Program-made: the position numbers and the translations under genes | NCBI GenBank assembly: GCA_016779505.1 | Contig: JADHNM010000016.1 | Location: forward strand, 1 to 18,335 | DNA length: 18,335 nt | Reading direction: 5' to 3' | Source: SAR86 cluster bacterium | GTDB taxonomy: Bacteria; Pseudomonadota; Gammaproteobacteria; Magnimaribacterales; D2472 | Shown here: piece after piece, positions 15,795-18,335 of the stretch | Layout of the letters: every line of letters starts with the position of its first letter | Numbering within the stretch: the stretch's first letter is position 1 | Notes under the pieces: model-generated | Told to the model about the DNA's origin: nothing | Seen by the model: the letters and a program-made list of their open reading frames with translations, nothing else | The model's database searches: none

Positions 15795-16453
15795 TGGGTC
15801 AAAAAGTTCATCCAATAGGCTTTCGACTTGGCGTCATCAAGAAGCATAATGCTTTGTGGTATGCAAAAGGAAAATCCTTTAGAGAGAATCTTATTGAAGA
15901 TTTAAAAGTAAGAAATCATATTAGTGAAAAATTGAGATTTTCTTCTATAAGCAAAGTAGAGCTAGAAAGGTCGGCTCAAAATTTTGTTGTGAATATTCAT
16001 ACTTCAAGGCCAGGTATTATTATTGGGAAAAAAGGCGAAGAGATTGAATCTTTAAAGACCGCAGTTCAAAAGATTGTTTCTCTGCCAGTCCAAGTAAATA
16101 TTAAAGAAGTTAGAAAACCAGACCTCGATGCAACAATTCTTGCAGAGGGAATTGCTCAACAGTTAGAAAGAAGAGTTCAGTTTAGAAGGGCGATGAAGCG
16201 AGCTGTTCAAAGCGCTATGAGACAAGGTGCTAAAGGCATCAGAACAGAGGTCTCTGGAAGATTGGGTGGAGCAGAAATTGCCAGAGCTGAGTGGTATAGA
16301 GAAGGTCAAGTACCTTTGCATACTTTAAGGGCAAACATTGACTACGGAGTGGCAGAAGCTGCAACTACATATGGATTAATAGGTGTAAAAGTCCATGTTT
16401 ATACGGGCGAAGTTTTAGGTGATCCCTTCAAAGATGAGGCCCAAGGAAGTTAA
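15794..16453 (+). CDS. rpsC: 30S ribosomal protein S3
   Basis: S3 lies at the mRNA entry channel and has helicase-related function with S4 and S5. The 219-residue product starts MGQKVHPIGFRLGV. It has the KH domain motif GIIIGKKG at 74-81 and the C-terminal domain with GAKGIRTEVSGRLGGAEIAR and GVKVHVYTGEVLGD. It is about 14 residues shorter than E. coli S3 (233), lacking only the variable basic tail. AGGAG at 15784-15788 precedes the ATG, which overlaps the rplV stop by one base. Confidence 0.98.
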   Translation: MGQKVHPIGFRLGVIKKHNALWYAKGKSFRENLIEDLKVRNHISEKLRFSSISKVELERSAQNFVVNIHTSRPGIIIGKKGEEIESLKTAVQKIVSLPVQVNIKEVRKPDLDATILAEGIAQQLERRVQFRRAMKRAVQSAMRQGAKGIRTEVSGRLGGAEIARAEWYREGQVPLHTLRANIDYGVAEAATTYGLIGVKVHVYTGEVLGDPFKDEAQGS

Positions 16454-16455
16454 TC

Positions 16456-16866
16456 ATGTTGCAACCAAAACAAACAAAATTTAGAAAGATGCATAAAGGT
16501 CGAAATAGAGGCCTTGCCCAATCAGGTAATACTATTGCATTTGGTGAGTATGCCTTAAAAGCTACAACTAGAGGAAGGATTACCGCTCGCCAGATAGAGT
16601 CTGCTAGAAGAGCGATGACCAGATCCATTAAACGTGGCGGTAACATTTGGATTCGCATTTTTCCTGATAAACCTATAACCAAAAAACCATTAGAAGTAAG
16701 GATGGGAAAAGGAAAAGGTAACGTTGAATATTGGGTCAGTCTCGTTCAACCAGGAACAGTTTTATATGAGATGGCCGGCGTATCTGAAGAGGTGGCTAGG
16801 GAGGCTTTCAAATTAGCCGCTGCTAAGTTACCAGTAAGAACCACATTTATTAAGAAGGCATTATAA
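16456..16866 (+). CDS. rplP: 50S ribosomal protein L16
   Basis: L16 is a late-assembly 50S protein that organises the tRNA A and P sites. The 136-residue product matches E. coli in length and sequence: MLQPKQTKFRKMHKGRNRGL at the start, ARQIESARRAMTR, WIRIFPDKPITKKPLEVRMG, and GKGKGNVEYWV. R82 corresponds to E. coli R81, the residue hydroxylated by the oxygenase RoxA/YcfD; modification here is not known. An AAGGA at 16443-16447 lies before the ATG, two bases after the rpsC stop. Confidence 0.98.
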   Translation: MLQPKQTKFRKMHKGRNRGLAQSGNTIAFGEYALKATTRGRITARQIESARRAMTRSIKRGGNIWIRIFPDKPITKKPLEVRMGKGKGNVEYWVSLVQPGTVLYEMAGVSEEVAREAFKLAAAKLPVRTTFIKKAL

Positions 16867-16868
16867 AA

Positions 16869-17087
16869 ATGGCAAAGCTAACAAGTGATCTCCAAGATCT
16901 TCGTAAAAAAGACATCAAAGCTCTTGAAAGTTTAGTCTTAGAAATTAGAGAGAATCAATTTAAAAATAGAATGAAGCACAAAACTGGCCAACTCAATGAA
17001 TCGCATTTGTTAACAGTTGACAGAAAAAAGATTGCTCAAATTAAAACTATTATTAATGAAAAAAAATCTGAGGAAGCACCCGCATGA
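16869..17087 (+). CDS. rpmC: 50S ribosomal protein L29
   Basis: L29 is a small helical protein near the tunnel exit, next to L23. The 72-residue product has the two-helix pattern: LRKKDIKALESLVLEIRENQFKNRMKHKTGQL in adjoining segments, then the second helix with RKKIAQIKTIINEKK. It is about nine residues longer than E. coli L29 (63), owing to small additions at the C-terminus (KSEEAPA) and near residue 45. AGAAGG at 16853-16858 is a likely Shine-Dalgarno. The stop overlaps rpsQ as ATGA. Confidence 0.95.
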   Translation: MAKLTSDLQDLRKKDIKALESLVLEIRENQFKNRMKHKTGQLNESHLLTVDRKKIAQIKTIINEKKSEEAPA

Positions 17088-17365
17088 GTACTAATCCAAG
17101 GCAGTTAACTGGTGTTGTTATTAGCGATAAAGCTGATAAAACCATAACTGTAAAAATTGAACGTAAAGTTAAACACCCTACTTATAGCAAAATCATGAAG
17201 CGCTCTACAAAAGTGCACGCCCATGATGAAGAAAATATGGCTAAGGTTGGTGATGTGGTAACCGTGCAAGAGTGCAGACCTTATTCAAAGTCTAAAACTT
17301 GGAAGCTACTCTCTGAAGGTGAAGCTGTTTTATCCGAGCCAGAGATTCAGGAGAGCCAATCATGA
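17084..17365 (+). CDS. rpsQ: 30S ribosomal protein S17
   Basis: S17 is an OB-fold primary binding protein of the 16S 5' domain. The 93-residue product (E. coli 84) has RQLTGVVISDKADKTITVKI and KHPTYSKIMKRSTKVHAHDE, followed by GDVVTVQECRPYSKSKTWKL. The C-terminus has an acidic tail of roughly ten residues (EPEIQESQS) not found in E. coli; its function is unknown. The ATG overlaps the rpmC stop by four bases, and the stop overlaps the rplN start in the same way. Confidence 0.97.
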   Translation: MSTNPRQLTGVVISDKADKTITVKIERKVKHPTYSKIMKRSTKVHAHDEENMAKVGDVVTVQECRPYSKSKTWKLLSEGEAVLSEPEIQESQS

Positions 17366-17730
17366 TTCAAATGCAATCAATTTTAAACATAGCTGATAAC
17401 AGTGGAGCTAGAAGTGTAATGTGCATCAAGGTTCTTGGAGGTTCGAAGAGACGTTACGCCAATATAGGTGATGTTATTAAGGTAGCGATCAGAGAGGCCA
17501 TCCCAACAGGTAAAGTTAAAAAGGGTCAAGTTGTTGATGCGTTAGTGGTTAGAACAAAAAAGGGCGTTCGAAGAAGAGATGGCTCTTTAATTAAATTTGA
17601 TGAAAATGCAGCAGTATTAATTGGGGGTAATAAAGCCCCAATCGGCACAAGGGTTTTTGGACCAGTTACTAGAGAGCTCAGAGATGGGAAGCACATGAAA
17701 ATTTTATCGTTAGCCCCGGAAGTTTTGTAA
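17362..17730 (+). CDS. rplN: 50S ribosomal protein L14
   Basis: L14 forms an intersubunit bridge and is the target of the silencing factor RsfS. The 122-residue product (E. coli 123) has MIQMQSILNIADNSGARSVM, the signature KVLGGSKRRYANIGDVIKVAI, and VKKGQVVDALVVRTKKGVRR. It ends with GTRVFGPVTRELRDGKHMKI and SLAPEVL. The ATG overlaps the rpsQ stop (ATGA), with AGGAG at 17349-17353. In E. coli an spc operon promoter lies before rplN; here the overlap leaves no intergenic promoter, so rplN is probably part of one long transcript. Confidence 0.98.
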   Translation: MIQMQSILNIADNSGARSVMCIKVLGGSKRRYANIGDVIKVAIREAIPTGKVKKGQVVDALVVRTKKGVRRRDGSLIKFDENAAVLIGGNKAPIGTRVFGPVTRELRDGKHMKILSLAPEVL

Positions 17731-18068
17731 TGAAGAAAAATATTGAAACAGTAACGAAATTGAGAACTGGTGATGAGGTTATTGTCATTGCTGGAAAGGA
17801 TTTAGGTAAAAAAGGAACTGTCCAAAAAATTTCTAAATTTAATAACAAAGCAGTTATTACAGGCATCAATTTGAAGAAAAAACATACTAAGCCCAATCCT
17901 CAACTTGGGGAAACAGGCGGTATAGTTGAAAAAGAGGCTCCAATTAATCTATCCAACGTCGCAATTTGGAATCCTAAACAAAAAAAGGCTGATAGAATTT
18001 CATTTCAAATAGACGGCGACAGCAAAGTAAGAGTTTACTCATCAGATAAAAAAGAAATTAAATCATGA
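17730..18068 (+). CDS. rplX: 50S ribosomal protein L24
   Basis: L24 is an assembly initiator of the 50S. The 112-residue product (E. coli 104) has the KOW motif in TGDEVIVIAGKDLGKKGTVQ (about 13-32), then GINLKKKHTKPNPQ and GGIVEKEAPINLSNVAIWNP. The extra length is mostly a few more residues before the KOW motif and at the C-terminus. The ATG shares a base with the rplN TAA (TAATG), and the stop overlaps rplE by four bases. Confidence 0.97.
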   Translation: MKKNIETVTKLRTGDEVIVIAGKDLGKKGTVQKISKFNNKAVITGINLKKKHTKPNPQLGETGGIVEKEAPINLSNVAIWNPKQKKADRISFQIDGDSKVRVYSSDKKEIKS

Positions 18069-18335
18069 ATTTAAAAGAAACTTTCAACAAAGAATTGCTT
18101 CCTCAATTACAAGAGAAATTAGGAATTGATAATGTGATGGCCGTTCCAAAGCTTACTAAGGTAGTAATCAATATGGGTGTTGGCGAAGCTTTAACCGATA
18201 AAAAACATTTAGAATCTGCAGTCAACGACTTAGAGTCAATAGCTGGTCAAAAGGCTGTAATTACAAAAGCTAAAAAATCAGTTGCAAGTTTTAAATTACG
18301 TGAAGGTTGGCCAGTTGGGTGCAAGGTTACATTGA
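18065..18335 (+). CDS. rplE: 50S ribosomal protein L5, 3' end cut by window edge
   Basis: L5 binds 5S rRNA and contacts the P-site tRNA. The window contains 90 complete codons plus one base, and the frame stays open to the last base. The translated start MNLKETFNKELLPQLQEKLG is followed by VPKLTKVVINMGVGEALTDK and GQKAVITKAKKSVASFKLREGW, then PVGCKVTL, as in L5 of gammaproteobacteria. About half the protein (E. coli 179 residues) is missing beyond the edge; this is a window limit and not a truncation. The ATG overlaps the rplX stop (ATGA). The Shine-Dalgarno is weak, in line with coupled translation. Confidence 0.95.
   Translation, partial: MNLKETFNKELLPQLQEKLGIDNVMAVPKLTKVVINMGVGEALTDKKHLESAVNDLESIAGQKAVITKAKKSVASFKLREGWPVGCKVTL

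Noticed and set aside
1..18335. A hidden novel system such as a defence island, biosynthetic cluster, mobile element or CRISPR array
   Set aside because: Every long stretch is accounted for by core genes in their normal order. The largest gap is 103 bases, and no direct repeats, integrase, transposase or tRNA were seen.

Overview
This window is a dense, AT-rich (GC by eye in the high thirties), all plus-strand block of core transcription and translation genes. The order is rplJ-rplL-rpoB-rpoC-rpsL-rpsG-fusA-rpsJ-rplC-rplD-rplW-rplB-rpsS-rplV-rpsC-rplP-rpmC-rpsQ-rplN-rplX-rplE (cut at the right edge). Protein sequences resemble the gammaproteobacterial versions throughout: an SI2-type insertion in RpoB, a large SI3 insertion in RpoC, an almost unchanged rifampicin region, and a recognisable L10 leader. 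Arg is mostly AGA, spacers are tiny, and the regulatory regions known from E. coli are mostly missing. This suggests a streamlined, low-GC gammaproteobacterium, for example a marine planktonic lineage of the SAR86 type; that lineage is a guess and only the gammaproteobacterial placement is well supported.

Layout: 1-107 is the untranslated leader of the L10 operon, with the conserved L10-binding hairpin. 108-9328 is rplJL-rpoBC (stalk proteins L10 and L7/L12, RNA polymerase beta and beta'). 9329-9378 is a 50-base junction with a candidate sigma70 promoter. 9379-12342 is the str-type cluster rpsL-rpsG-fusA (S12, S7, EF-G), without a tuf gene after fusA. 12343-12445 is the largest gap (103 bases) and holds a strong sigma70-like promoter. 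12446-18335 is the S10/spc cluster from rpsJ into rplE. Within it, a 65-base gap between rpsJ and rplC starts with a hairpin plus T-tract that looks like an attenuator or weak intrinsic terminator.

The genes work together as the growth-rate-controlled core: RNA polymerase subunits, ribosomal stalk, decoding-site and head proteins of the 30S, the translocase, and most of the early-assembly 50S proteins. From rplC onward genes overlap by 1-4 bases or lie 2-3 bases apart, so translational coupling is expected. Of the classical E. coli feedback sites, only the L10 leader is visible. The rplL-rpoB attenuator region, the rpsL-rpsG S7 site and the long S10 (L4) leader have no room here.

I see no mobile element, CRISPR array, tRNA, foreign island or unknown gene. 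The interest lies in cis-regulatory compression, TTG starts in rpoC, rpsJ and rplC, a Shine-Dalgarno-less rpsL, and the rpsJ/rplC terminator candidate. I do not find a new multi-gene system.
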